NCBI RefSeq assembly: GCF_000526375.1
Contig: NZ_JAFY01000002.1
Coordinates: 558,001-622,000, forward strand
Reading direction: 5' to 3'
DNA from: Aminiphilus circumscriptus DSM 16581
Lineage (GTDB): Bacteria > Synergistota > Synergistia > Synergistales > Aminiphilaceae
DNA length: 64,000 nucleotides
In this document: positions 20,165-28,870 of the stretch, one piece after another
Layout: each line of letters opens with the position of its first letter
Position numbering within the stretch: position 1 is the first letter of the stretch
Made by a program: the position numbers and the translations under genes
Notes under the pieces: generated by a model
The model's input: the letters and a program-made list of their open reading frames with translations, nothing else
The model's database searches: none
What the model was told of the DNA's origin: nothing

Positions 20165-23100
20165 ATGTTCATTGGGAAATTGTTTGGATCGCCAGAGTTT
20201 TTCTATTGTGATCGTGCCGTTGTCTTTTCTTCACGAAAAGCGCTTGCTCTCTTGTGTTACTTGTTAGTGGAAGGAAAAGTCACCAGAGAGAAGGCTGCCG
20301 GCTTGTTGTGGAGTGAAAAGGAGGAGGCGACGGCGCAGAAAAATCTACGCAATACCCTGTATCTCTTGAAAAAAATGACTCCCGAAGGATGTGTTCTGTC
20401 CGATAGGCAGTGGATTTTCCTCGGAGCCCGCGACGCAATCCGAACGGATCTTGAAAAACTCGACGAAATGGAAACGATGAGCGTTGAACAGTGCCTCGGT
20501 TTCATCCCTCCCTTTCTTGATGGCTTGTACATCAAGGAGTGTCCTGTGTTTGACGAGTGGTTGCAACAGGTGAGGTATTTCTACGAGGAGCGAGCTGCGG
20601 TCGCCTTGAAAAAAAGGGCCGCAAGAGCATGCGAAGAAGGGCTTCTTGAGGATGGGCTGAGGTTGCTGCACGCTTATTATGGAAAAAACAGACTTGATGA
20701 AGAGGCGTGCCGCCTCTTGATGACGGCCTATGGAAAACAGCAGGACAAGAACAAGATCCGGGAACTCTATCGCAATCTGGAGCGTCATTTGAAAAAAGAA
20801 CTGGGAATGTTTCCAGGAAAGCGCACGAGGAATGTGTACGAAACTTTCTTGGAGGGGGAGCTTCCCGATGGCGAAACAATTTTCGTTGAGGAAAGCATGC
20901 CTTCCGAATGTCGTGATGACTGGTTTTATGGTAGGGAAAGGGAGATGGATGAGATCCGTTCTTTCTTGGACGGAGCTTCCAGGGTACTTCGTTGCTTTCT
21001 GGTCATCGGAGAAGCGGGAGTTGGAAAGAGTTGTTTGATTGGAAAATTTTTGGAAAACTCTGATAAATACCTCCTTCTCTCCGCAAGAGGGGTCGAAGAA
21101 GGCAGGGAGATTTCCCTTTTCCCGTTTCATGATCTCATGAAAAACCTTGCTGCACAAATCGATCTGGGGAAGGTTGCGCCATCCTTTCCGGAAAGAGTGA
21201 AAGTGGTTCTGGGAGAGACATTTCCGGCACTCAACCTGGAGGTCGCCTTCGAGTCGACGAGCTTTTCAAGAATCGGTCGCATGCTGGCTGAGCTGTTCAG
21301 GGAGCTGCGTGCAAACGGTCCGATCCGTCTTGTTTTGGAAGACCTGCAGTGGTTTGATGACGCATCTTTACAGGTGCTGGAAAATTTCCTCGGAGGGGAT
21401 CCCGGTGAGATCGAGATCCTTATGGCCTCCAGGCTCGATGTGAGCCCTAAAATCGTGAAAACATTGAAATCTTTCGCTGGCATGGGCCTTATCAAGTACA
21501 AGATGATCTACCTCAAGAGCTTCGATATGGAAGATGTGGAGCGATTTTGCAGGAAAGGTCTCGGCGGCCGGCGTCTCTCGCCTCAAATCGTGGAAAAGCT
21601 TTACGAGTACAGCGGAGGCCTTCCGCTGTATTTGAAGAATTATTTGAGCCTTATCGTGCAAAAGAAATCTATCGAGGATATTCCGGATAATGTCAAGGAG
21701 GCGATCGAACGAGTTCTTGCCGGTCTTGGCGACAAAGAAAGGCGGATTCTGGAGTGCATGTCCGTTTTTCTTAACGAGGTGAACTGGGATCTTTTGAGAA
21801 ACGTGTGCGAATGCACCGAAGAGGTGTTGGCGGAGGCCGTCGAACTCCTGTGCCGGAAAGGTATCGTAAAGGAACTCCACCATGATTCGGGGGACCGCCT
21901 TTTCTTTCTTTTTAAGCATGCGAAGGTGAAAGAACATGTTTATGGCTCCCTTTCGGAGACCAAGCGGCGCATGCTTCATCAGAGAGTAGTCCATGCCCTG
22001 AAGGTTGACGACAACAGAGATCAGTGGAAGGATTTCGAAGGGGCCAAAATGATCTTTCACTGCCGAAGAGCGGGAATGATCCTGGACGAGCTATATTTAT
22101 CACTGAAGAGGCTAGATTTTCAAAATCGATTAAATTATGAATTGTTCCCCTTGTTGGATGATGATACGTTGCATCGCAGTTCGGCGGCTTTCGAAGACAT
22201 CGAAGAGACGAGAAGACGCTTCCTTGAAATCCAGGGTCTTCTTGGAAAAGTACGAGAACAAATGGGCGAAACAGATGCTTACAAGAGCCTCGAAATGACC
22301 TACCGGACATTGTTGGGTGGATATCTGGTGTGGTGGGGAGAGCACTCTCGAGGAGGAGCTTTTCTGAGAAGCGCTCTCGGTTGGGCGGCGCTGAAAGACG
22401 AGAGGGAACTGGAGCTGAAATGTCTTCAGAATCTCTGTTATCTTTTCATCCAGACAGAAGAGGGTCAGAGATTGGACTCTCTTGCGGAAAGATACATGCA
22501 CGCCGCGGAGCGTTGCTTTGACGAACCGGCCTATGGAGCGGCGCTACGGTTCAAGGGATTGGCAGCGGCCTTTGAAGGAGATTTTGAAAAGGCTCTAGAA
22601 TATTTTGATTCGTCAAACGGTTTTTTTGAGGACATCGAAGTCGCAGGAAAGTGCTTTACTCTTCAAAAAGAGGCGGCAAGGAAATATCAAGGCGAAGTCT
22701 TCCACAAGAAGGGAATTTTTAATAAAGCTGTTGAATCTTTTAATCAATGTTTAAAAAATTGTGATTTAAAGGGTATTCACCGGGGGAATTCTAGTTTTCA
22801 TAGTAATTTGGCTCATGTGTTCTTTGATATGGGAGAATTTGATCTCGCAGAGAATCATGTTCAAGAAGCGCTGGATTTTATGGAAGATCGTAAATGGTGG
22901 AGAGGGAATTCTGTAGTTTATAGCATAAAATCTTTCTTATGCGCAAGAATTAAAAACGAACGCCTGGCTCTGGAATATTTAAAAAAAGCAGATGATATTT
23001 GTTTAAAATTAAATAAAAAATATTGGCTAGCGTTGCAGTTGTTTGTTAAGGGGGTCATTTCGAAGGAGCGTTTGGAGCAGGAGGAACTGAGATCCTTCCT

Positions 23101-23242
23101 CTCTTTGCAACCCGTCACCTATTTTTATGAAGCTGGGAGAATCTACGAGGACATCGGTGTCGAATTCATGGCGAAGAGGATGCGGGAAATGGAGATCTCT
23201 TTTGCGCTGCCGCAGGAAGCAAAGGGGGGCGGTGAGGAGTAA
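20165..23242 (+). CDS. Large transcriptional activator: winged helix + BTAD + AAA ATPase + TPR (SARP/LuxR-like)
   Basis: About 1025 residues. Residues 1-90 resemble an OmpR-type winged helix fused to a bacterial transcriptional activator domain to about 240 (LWSEKEEATAQKNLRNTLYL; MTAYGKQQDKNKIRELYRNL). A P-loop ATPase follows (VIGEAGVGKSCLIGKF near 280; LVLEDLQWFDD near 390), then a long helical-repeat region with TPR-like units to the C-terminus. The ATG at 20165 follows AGAGGAATGTTTC. The last third is clearly AT-rich compared with its surroundings, hinting at transfer. Its neighbours are a carrier, a molybdenum hydroxylase and a lyase, so it may be a ligand- or metabolite-sensing activator of that island. 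Confidence 0.82.
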   Translation: MFIGKLFGSPEFFYCDRAVVFSSRKALALLCYLLVEGKVTREKAAGLLWSEKEEATAQKNLRNTLYLLKKMTPEGCVLSDRQWIFLGARDAIRTDLEKLDEMETMSVEQCLGFIPPFLDGLYIKECPVFDEWLQQVRYFYEERAAVALKKRAARACEEGLLEDGLRLLHAYYGKNRLDEEACRLLMTAYGKQQDKNKIRELYRNLERHLKKELGMFPGKRTRNVYETFLEGELPDGETIFVEESMPSECRDDWFYGREREMDEIRSFLDGASRVLRCFLVIGEAGVGKSCLIGKFLENSDKYLLLSARGVEEGREISLFPFHDLMKNLAAQIDLGKVAPSFPERVKVVLGETFPALNLEVAFESTSFSRIGRMLAELFRELRANGPIRLVLEDLQWFDDASLQVLENFLGGDPGEIEILMASRLDVSPKIVKTLKSFAGMGLIKYKMIYLKSFDMEDVERFCRKGLGGRRLSPQIVEKLYEYSGGLPLYLKNYLSLIVQKKSIEDIPDNVKEAIERVLAGLGDKERRILECMSVFLNEVNWDLLRNVCECTEEVLAEAVELLCRKGIVKELHHDSGDRLFFLFKHAKVKEHVYGSLSETKRRMLHQRVVHALKVDDNRDQWKDFEGAKMIFHCRRAGMILDELYLSLKRLDFQNRLNYELFPLLDDDTLHRSSAAFEDIEETRRRFLEIQGLLGKVREQMGETDAYKSLEMTYRTLLGGYLVWWGEHSRGGAFLRSALGWAALKDERELELKCLQNLCYLFIQTEEGQRLDSLAERYMHAAERCFDEPAYGAALRFKGLAAAFEGDFEKALEYFDSSNGFFEDIEVAGKCFTLQKEAARKYQGEVFHKKGIFNKAVESFNQCLKNCDLKGIHRGNSSFHSNLAHVFFDMGEFDLAENHVQEALDFMEDRKWWRGNSVVYSIKSFLCARIKNERLALEYLKKADDICLKLNKKYWLALQLFVKGVISKERLEQEELRSFLSLQPVTYFYEAGRIYEDIGVEFMAKRMREMEISFALPQEAKGGGEE

Positions 23243-23243
23243 G

Positions 23244-23284
23244 GAGCGAAACCACAAAAAATCGGTTCTCTTGTGGTTTCGCTC
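23244..23284. terminator. Bidirectional terminator hairpin
   Basis: GAGCGAAACCACAA (23244-23257) and TTGTGGTTTCGCTC (23271-23284) form a 14-bp stem with a 13-base loop between two convergent genes: the regulator ending at 23242 and the carrier ending at 23305. It can serve both strands. Confidence 0.65.
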
Positions 23285-23304
23285 GCGCAAACCGGTTGCT
23301 TCGT

Positions 23305-24720
23305 TCAGAATGGGCCGTATCCGATTGCGGTGGCGATGAGGAGAAATCCTGCCGCCATTGCCCAGGAAAGCAGCATGAAGGGCATGATGAACCTCAGCCA
23401 CTTGTTGAAGGGTACCTTGGTGTACAACAGAAAGGCCACCAGGACGCCTACCGTTGGATAGCAGAGGTTGGAGAGTCCGTCTCCGAACTGGAAGGCGAGA
23501 ATGGCGATCTGACGATTAAGCTCTATGATGTCCGCCACGGGGAGCATGATCGGGAGTGTGACCAGCGCCTGCCCGCTTCCGGAGGGGATGAAGAAGTTGA
23601 TGATGGTCTGAACGACGAACATTCCGATGGAAGTGACGCTTTCGGGAAGGCCGGAAAGAGGCATGGAGATGGCTCGAACCAGGGTGTCCGTAATGTTTCC
23701 CTGATCCATGATCACGTTGATGCCTCTGGCCATGCCTACGGCCACGACTCCGATGAAGATCGCCCGTCCACCCTCGAGGAGGGTCTCAGCGAGTTTGTTG
23801 CTGTTGTACCCCGCAATGACCCCTCCGACGATGGCTCCGATAATGTAGGTCCCTGACATCTCGAAGAGCCCCCACTTCCAGTTGAAGGTCCCGAAGAGGA
23901 TGACGGCGATTGTTGCGGCGAAAGTCAAAAGAATCAACGAGTGCCTTTTTGTGAAGGGAATCTTCTCGTGAAGCGCACTGCTTTCGAGGTGGGAAAAATC
24001 GAGATCGCCGACAATGCTGGAGGAGGGGTCTCTTTCGAGCATCCTGCAGTATCGCAGAACGAAAAAAATGCTCAACGCGAGGAGCGCGATCCAGATCACA
24101 AACCTGTAGCCGAAACCTGAGAAGAGAGGAAGCTCGGCCAAATTTTGCCCGATGCCGACTGTCCATGGGTTTGAGGGGCCTGCGGTCCAGCCAACGACGA
24201 TGGCGATCAAGGGGATGGCAATTCCGACGAGCGGGTCATATCCCAGGCTCAACGCGATTCCCACGCAGAGTGGAGCGAAGGGGATCGCTGCCTCGAGCAT
24301 TCCTGGAAAGCCGCCAAGGGCGGCGAAAAAAACCATGAGTGCCGCGATGACCCACTTTTTGCGCGCCTCTCCGATGATGTCCAGAAGCTTGAAGATGGCG
24401 GCTTTGATGGCTCCCGTGCTGTCGAAGACCTGAATTGCGGCTCCGATGATGAGAATCATGAAGATGAGTGCTCCGGCGTTATGCATACCCAGAGGAATGG
24501 CCTTGAAAACATCGAAAATCCTGACCGGAGTCTGGGAGATATAGTGGAAACTGCCCGGATCTACGACGCTGCGTCCGTTCACCGTGATTTTTTCGAATTG
24601 CCCTGCCGGCACAATGTACGTCAGAATCGCCACGAAAACGATGATCCAGAAAAGGATCACGATTCCGTTGGGAAACCTGAACGTCTTCTCCATGTCAGAT
24701 TTCGTGTTACTGTTTCTCAA
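23305..24720 (-). CDS. YfcC family carrier (C4-dicarboxylate/amino-acid type membrane transporter)
   Basis: A polytopic membrane protein of about 471 residues with roughly 12 hydrophobic segments. Diagnostic stretches are ILTYIVPAGQFEK after the first helix, GGFPGMLEAAIPFAPL, GWTAGPSNPWTVGIGQ, and the twin motif IPSGSGQALVTLPIMLPVADII. Relatives carry dicarboxylates, arginine/ornithine or peptides; the substrate here is unknown. I chose a TTG start at 24720 because AAAGGAGGAATTACT sits seven bases ahead of it; an ATG at 24693 is the alternative. It follows the hydroxylase genes by 88 bases and is probably the last gene of that operon. Confidence 0.85.
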   Translation of the reverse strand: MRNSNTKSDMEKTFRFPNGIVILFWIIVFVAILTYIVPAGQFEKITVNGRSVVDPGSFHYISQTPVRIFDVFKAIPLGMHNAGALIFMILIIGAAIQVFDSTGAIKAAIFKLLDIIGEARKKWVIAALMVFFAALGGFPGMLEAAIPFAPLCVGIALSLGYDPLVGIAIPLIAIVVGWTAGPSNPWTVGIGQNLAELPLFSGFGYRFVIWIALLALSIFFVLRYCRMLERDPSSSIVGDLDFSHLESSALHEKIPFTKRHSLILLTFAATIAVILFGTFNWKWGLFEMSGTYIIGAIVGGVIAGYNSNKLAETLLEGGRAIFIGVVAVGMARGINVIMDQGNITDTLVRAISMPLSGLPESVTSIGMFVVQTIINFFIPSGSGQALVTLPIMLPVADIIELNRQIAILAFQFGDGLSNLCYPTVGVLVAFLLYTKVPFNKWLRFIMPFMLLSWAMAAGFLLIATAIGYGPF

Positions 24721-24808
24721 AGTAATTCCTCCTTTATCTTTATGAATTATGAATGGCCGTCGTAGAAAAAGCGACCGGATCGCGCCTCTCGGAATTCGTG
24801 GCCGGTGC

Positions 24809-27127
24809 TCAAAAATCCCCGGAGCCTTTCTCTCCTTTCGCAGCAATCGCCTCTATGATTTTTTCCGGCGTGAGAGGGAGGTGTGTGAGGTGCGTGTTCA
24901 AAGCTCTGTTGACGGCGTTGACAACGGCGGCTGCCGTCGGTACGGTGCTGATTTCTCCGATGCTTTTTCCACCGAAGGGCCCTCCGGGTTCATGTTTTTC
25001 AACGAGAAGAATTTCCACGTTGGGCATGTCCTGGGCAGTGACAAGATGATACCGTCCCAGGGAGTCGTTTTTCGGACACCCCGCCGCATCGTAGAGAATT
25101 TCTTCGGAGAGAGCCATTCCGATACCCATCTGCACCCCCCCGTAAATCTGACCTTTTGTCATCTGGGGGTGAATCGCTTTCCCGATGTCGTGGACCGCAA
25201 GAAAATCTGTCACCTTGACCAGCCCCGTGAACGTGTCCACCTCGACCTCCGCGAAATGAACGCCATAAGAGGCGGGGTTCGCACGGGGAGTATAGGTGAG
25301 AAAATCTCCGACTTCCTCTCCTAGTCCATGTGCGATTGCAACGACCATTGTTCCGTAATCGGCGATATTCTTGTCTCGTATGAAGACGCGCCCGTTTTCC
25401 AGTTTGATGTCGTCGCACATTTCTCCGAAGAGCCTCCCGAGTTGCTGAATGAAGCGGCGTTTTACTTTCTCGGCAAGCGCCGACATGCAGGACCCGCAGA
25501 CGTACGTGACACGGCTCGCGATACATCCGGTATCGAAGGGGGAAAAGTGCGTGTCCCCCTCGGTGACGACGATTCTTTCCGGAGGAAGATCCAAGATCTC
25601 CGCCGTAATTTGTGTCATGACCGTAAGAGTTCCGTTTCCGAGTTCATGAAATCCGGCATTGACGATCACGGAGCCGTCCTCGCAGAGACGTAGTGCAATT
25701 CCGGTGAAATCCGGATAAGGGCTTCCGTAGTATCCGTTTCCGTGGGTTCCGCAGGCGAGGCCGATTCCTCGTCGATAACGACCGTCTCCAGAGGGCCGAC
25801 GGAGGCGTTTTTTCCAGTCGAAACGTTCCATTCCCAGCTGAAGACATTCTCGAACGCGGGCGTTTCCGAGCGAGGGGGCGCCCGTCGGATCTTCGTCGCC
25901 GGGATGAACCAGATTTTTCAACCGAAGTTCGGCCGGATCCATGTCAAGCTTTTCCGCCAGGAAATCTAAATTGATTTCCGTTGCCGCGTGGATTTGGGGT
26001 GAGCCGAATCCGCGACAAGCGCCACTGGGCGTAGTCGTGGTGTAGGTTGTTTTTCCGATAAAAATTTGCGACGGAATTCTGTAGAGTCGCGATGTTTTCT
26101 TTCCCATCGCCATGGTTACACGGTGACCGCCGGTTAAATATGCGCCTGAGTCGGAGAGAACCTCCACTCGCCGAAAGACAAGGGTTCCATCGGGACGGGC
26201 GAGCGTTCTCACCGCTCCGATCGTGGCCGTTCTGGTGCGTGTTGCGATGATCGTTTCTTTCCTGCTCAGCGCGAGGCGCACGGGCCTTTGCGCTTCCATT
26301 GCCATCAGTGCGCAGGCAGGTTCCAGAATGACGTCCTGTTTGCCTCCGAAAGATCCGCCTACAGGGGCTTTGATCACGCGGACCTTTCCGAGGGGTAGGC
26401 CGAGGGTCTGTGCAAGGAGATAGCGGACTGTAAAGATCATCTGGCAAGGGGATTCCACGGTCAGGGTGCCGTCGTGATCCACATAGGCCAGGCAGATGTG
26501 ATTTTCCATAGCGGCGTGGTGGATTTTCGGAGTTCTGACGATGGAGTCGGCAGCGACAAGCCCGTGTTCGTCAGGCTCCTCATCCCCATAACACAGGCGT
26601 CCCTCGAGAACCTGGGGTCGCCCTTCCAGTAACGGAGGGGCGACCAGCGCCTGTTCCGGGTCCAAAATGGGTTCGAAAGTCTCATACGTTATTTTTACCA
26701 ATGAGGCCGCCGTCCGTGCCGCCTGGGCATTTTCGGCGAGCACTGCACCGATGCGGTCTCCGACGAAAAGAGGAAGATCGGTAAAAATACGTTCGTCACG
26801 GAAATCCTCCTGATCGGGGAGGGAGACCTGGCTGTTGAACCGGACGCCAGGGTCATCTCTGAAGGTAAAGACTCTTTTTACACCGGGGACTTTCATGGCT
26901 TCGGAATCGTCTATCGACAGGACTCTTCCATGCGCGACCGTACTGAGAAGAAGGCAGGCGTGAAGGCTTCCGTTCGGAGGGAGGTCCGCAAGATAGTGAA
27001 AGCGGCCGTCGATCTTTCGTTCGATGTCGATTCGCACAATGTCCTTCCCGACGTACTTGAGGACGGTGTCTTCTTCTTTTGCGACGATTTGGGTGGTTTT
27101 TTCGACAGAAGACATTTCTTTGTTCAT
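24809..27127 (-). CDS. Xanthine dehydrogenase family, molybdopterin-binding subunit
   Basis: The catalytic subunit of a three-part molybdenum hydroxylase, 772 residues. After the N-terminal aldehyde-oxidase a/b domain (KIDGRFHYLADL) come the pterin-contact motifs GGSFGGKQDVILEP and ACRGFGSPQIHAA, then ASRVTYVCGS. The catalytic Glu lies in GGKSIGEISTVPTAAA near residue 735. Substrate class (purine, nicotinate or another heterocycle) cannot be decided: the usual purine-binding Arg/Glu pattern is not clear. It overlaps the FAD subunit by four bases. Together with the lyase and carrier nearby it may hydroxylate an aromatic degradation intermediate; that is inference. Confidence 0.9.
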   Translation of the reverse strand: MNKEMSSVEKTTQIVAKEEDTVLKYVGKDIVRIDIERKIDGRFHYLADLPPNGSLHACLLLSTVAHGRVLSIDDSEAMKVPGVKRVFTFRDDPGVRFNSQVSLPDQEDFRDERIFTDLPLFVGDRIGAVLAENAQAARTAASLVKITYETFEPILDPEQALVAPPLLEGRPQVLEGRLCYGDEEPDEHGLVAADSIVRTPKIHHAAMENHICLAYVDHDGTLTVESPCQMIFTVRYLLAQTLGLPLGKVRVIKAPVGGSFGGKQDVILEPACALMAMEAQRPVRLALSRKETIIATRTRTATIGAVRTLARPDGTLVFRRVEVLSDSGAYLTGGHRVTMAMGKKTSRLYRIPSQIFIGKTTYTTTTPSGACRGFGSPQIHAATEINLDFLAEKLDMDPAELRLKNLVHPGDEDPTGAPSLGNARVRECLQLGMERFDWKKRLRRPSGDGRYRRGIGLACGTHGNGYYGSPYPDFTGIALRLCEDGSVIVNAGFHELGNGTLTVMTQITAEILDLPPERIVVTEGDTHFSPFDTGCIASRVTYVCGSCMSALAEKVKRRFIQQLGRLFGEMCDDIKLENGRVFIRDKNIADYGTMVVAIAHGLGEEVGDFLTYTPRANPASYGVHFAEVEVDTFTGLVKVTDFLAVHDIGKAIHPQMTKGQIYGGVQMGIGMALSEEILYDAAGCPKNDSLGRYHLVTAQDMPNVEILLVEKHEPGGPFGGKSIGEISTVPTAAAVVNAVNRALNTHLTHLPLTPEKIIEAIAAKGEKGSGDF

Positions 27128-27975
27128 TCAATCACCTCCCCAAGGTTTCTCCATAACTGATGTCCGAGGCCTTTGACGGCCTGGCGCTTATAGGGCATGG
27201 AAGCCCTCTTCGGTATCGTTCTCTCCACCGTCGCCGAGAGAATGCGGAGAAATTCCGATTCGGAAAGGTCGTATGACGGCGCTGAGGACAAGAACTCTTC
27301 GGCCTCTGATGCCCTTATCGGCCAGGAGCCCAGGGCTCCAAGATAGAGGCGCGGTTTCACGATGTATCCTTCTTGACGTCTCCATGAAGAAGAAAGATTG
27401 ATTTTTGATATGGTAACTGCTCGACGGCTTCCTATTTTGCTGAAAAAAGAAAAATCATTTTCATTGAGGGGGATGAGGAATTTCCTGATATATTCTCCAT
27501 GGCGTGCGAGAGAGGTCATGTCTATCGGATTCGCTTCTCCGGCAGGGACTGTCCTTCGGCTTCCATCGTAACGTTCGATGACAACCAGGGCGTTCAAGGC
27601 GCAGAGCACGGGAGGAAGATCCGCGGCGGCGGATCCATTGGCCACATTGCCCCCTGTCGTCCCTCTGTTTCTGATCTGGCAGGAACCCACCAGAGACGCG
27701 ACGCCGGAAAGAGATTTGATTCCTGAGGAGATTTCCGTGGATTCTTCGAGTTCTTGAAACGTAACGAGCGCCCCGATTTCCAGGCAATGGCCCTTTCGCT
27801 CGATTTTCTTCAGCTCTTCGATTCCTGTCAGGTCCACTAAGTGCCATTTTTCCTGCGGATTTCTGTTGAGATGCACCACAAGATCGGTCCCTCCGGCGAG
27901 AAGACGCACGTCCGTATCCCCTCTTCCGAGAATGTGTCGCAGCTCGGAAAGCTCCTTAGGACGGCTGCTTCGCAT
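27124..27975 (-). CDS. Xanthine dehydrogenase family, FAD-binding subunit
   Basis: About 283 residues of the CoxM/XdhB type. FAD-binding motifs are LLAGGTDLVVHL (phosphate loop) and SCQIRNRGTTGGNVANGSAA (second loop), followed by the C-terminal CO-dehydrogenase flavoprotein domain with KPRLYLGALGSWPIRA. Start taken at the ATG at 27975 (AAAGGATGGGCGAAC upstream); an ATG at 27999 is also in frame but overlaps the Fe-S gene by 44 bases rather than 20. It carries electrons from the Fe-S subunit to NAD or another acceptor. It is transcribed between the Fe-S and molybdenum subunits, the usual order for these operons. Confidence 0.9.
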   Translation of the reverse strand: MRSSRPKELSELRHILGRGDTDVRLLAGGTDLVVHLNRNPQEKWHLVDLTGIEELKKIERKGHCLEIGALVTFQELEESTEISSGIKSLSGVASLVGSCQIRNRGTTGGNVANGSAAADLPPVLCALNALVVIERYDGSRRTVPAGEANPIDMTSLARHGEYIRKFLIPLNENDFSFFSKIGSRRAVTISKINLSSSWRRQEGYIVKPRLYLGALGSWPIRASEAEEFLSSAPSYDLSESEFLRILSATVERTIPKRASMPYKRQAVKGLGHQLWRNLGEVIE

Positions 27976-28447
27976 GTTCGCCCATCCTTTCCGCGGCATT
28001 CAGAACGGCTTTGATGATCGGAATATATCCTGTACAGCGGCAAAGATTCCCCTCGAGGGCTCTTCTGACATCTTCTTCGGTGGGCGTCGCGTTTTTGTCG
28101 AGAAGAGCCTTGGCGGAAATGATCATTCCGGGAGTGCAAAAGCCGCACTGGACCGCGTCGTTTTCAATGAAGGCTCTTTTGATCGGCTCAAGTTCTCCGC
28201 GTTTTTCAAGACCCTCCACGGTTACGATCTCGCTGCCGTCGGCTTGAAAGGCCATGATTGTGCACGAAGTGACGGCCTTTCCGTTCATGAGGACGGTGCA
28301 GGCGCCACACTCTCCCTCCGAGCATCCCTCTTTGACGCTGGTGAAACCAAGCGTGTCTCTCAAGAGATCCAAAAGCCGCAAAGAGGGAGAAACCTCAGAA
28401 GAATATCGGTGGTCATTGACCGTCAGCGTTATCAGCACCTCGCCCAC
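27956..28447 (-). CDS. Xanthine dehydrogenase family, [2Fe-2S] subunit
   Basis: A 163-residue two-domain ferredoxin subunit. Cluster II is held by CSEGECGACTVLMNGKAVTSC (near residues 42-62) and cluster I by VQCGFCTPGM and NLCRCTGYIPIIKAV (near 99-140). All eight ligands are present. First gene of the operon; its promoter must lie between here and the MITE 36 bases upstream (28484). The protein ends with a short charged tail overlapping the FAD subunit start. Confidence 0.93.
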   Translation of the reverse strand: MGEVLITLTVNDHRYSSEVSPSLRLLDLLRDTLGFTSVKEGCSEGECGACTVLMNGKAVTSCTIMAFQADGSEIVTVEGLEKRGELEPIKRAFIENDAVQCGFCTPGMIISAKALLDKNATPTEEDVRRALEGNLCRCTGYIPIIKAVLNAAERMGEHAKQPS

Positions 28448-28483
28448 TCCTCTCTTCGGTTGTCTCGTTGTTTTCCATATTGA

Positions 28484-28571
28484 GAAATCTCTGAATAAGG
28501 CTACGTCAGCCCCGCAGAGCCTGATGCGACCCGCGTCAAGGGAAAGCGAAAGGTCTTTATTCAGGGCTTCC
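28484..28571 (-). repeat. MITE-1, copy 2 (reverse, 12-bp internal deletion)
   Basis: The same element as at 16759 in inverted orientation, 88 bp long because the GGGCGCCTCGCA part is missing. Ends are GAAATCTCTGAATAA and, on the other strand, GGAAGCCCTGAATAA. It sits immediately upstream of the three-subunit hydroxylase operon, so it may carry or split that promoter. The following 28572-28870 contains no gene; it must hold the promoter of the lyase. Confidence 0.75.
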
Positions 28572-28870
28572 TCGAGATTGTTGAAAAAGAACGTCTCGCA
28601 AACGTCTTTTGGGGAAATGTTCTAAACGGTGAGCATGACTCAGGAGTGACGTAAAAATGATGCGATTCGCGTATTGCTATCATCGTGCAATTGTCCGTGG
28701 GAAGAGCGCATGCGAGGAAAGGAACGTCACGGAAATGTTTATGTCTTGTCTTGCAGTTTGATTTTTTATTAGAGGAAAAGGCGGGACCGAAAGGGGGGAT
28801 ATTTCTTTCGCCGGATGGATTTTGAGACGGGAATTCTCGTTGTAAGCAGAAAAATGAGGGAGGTAGAGCG

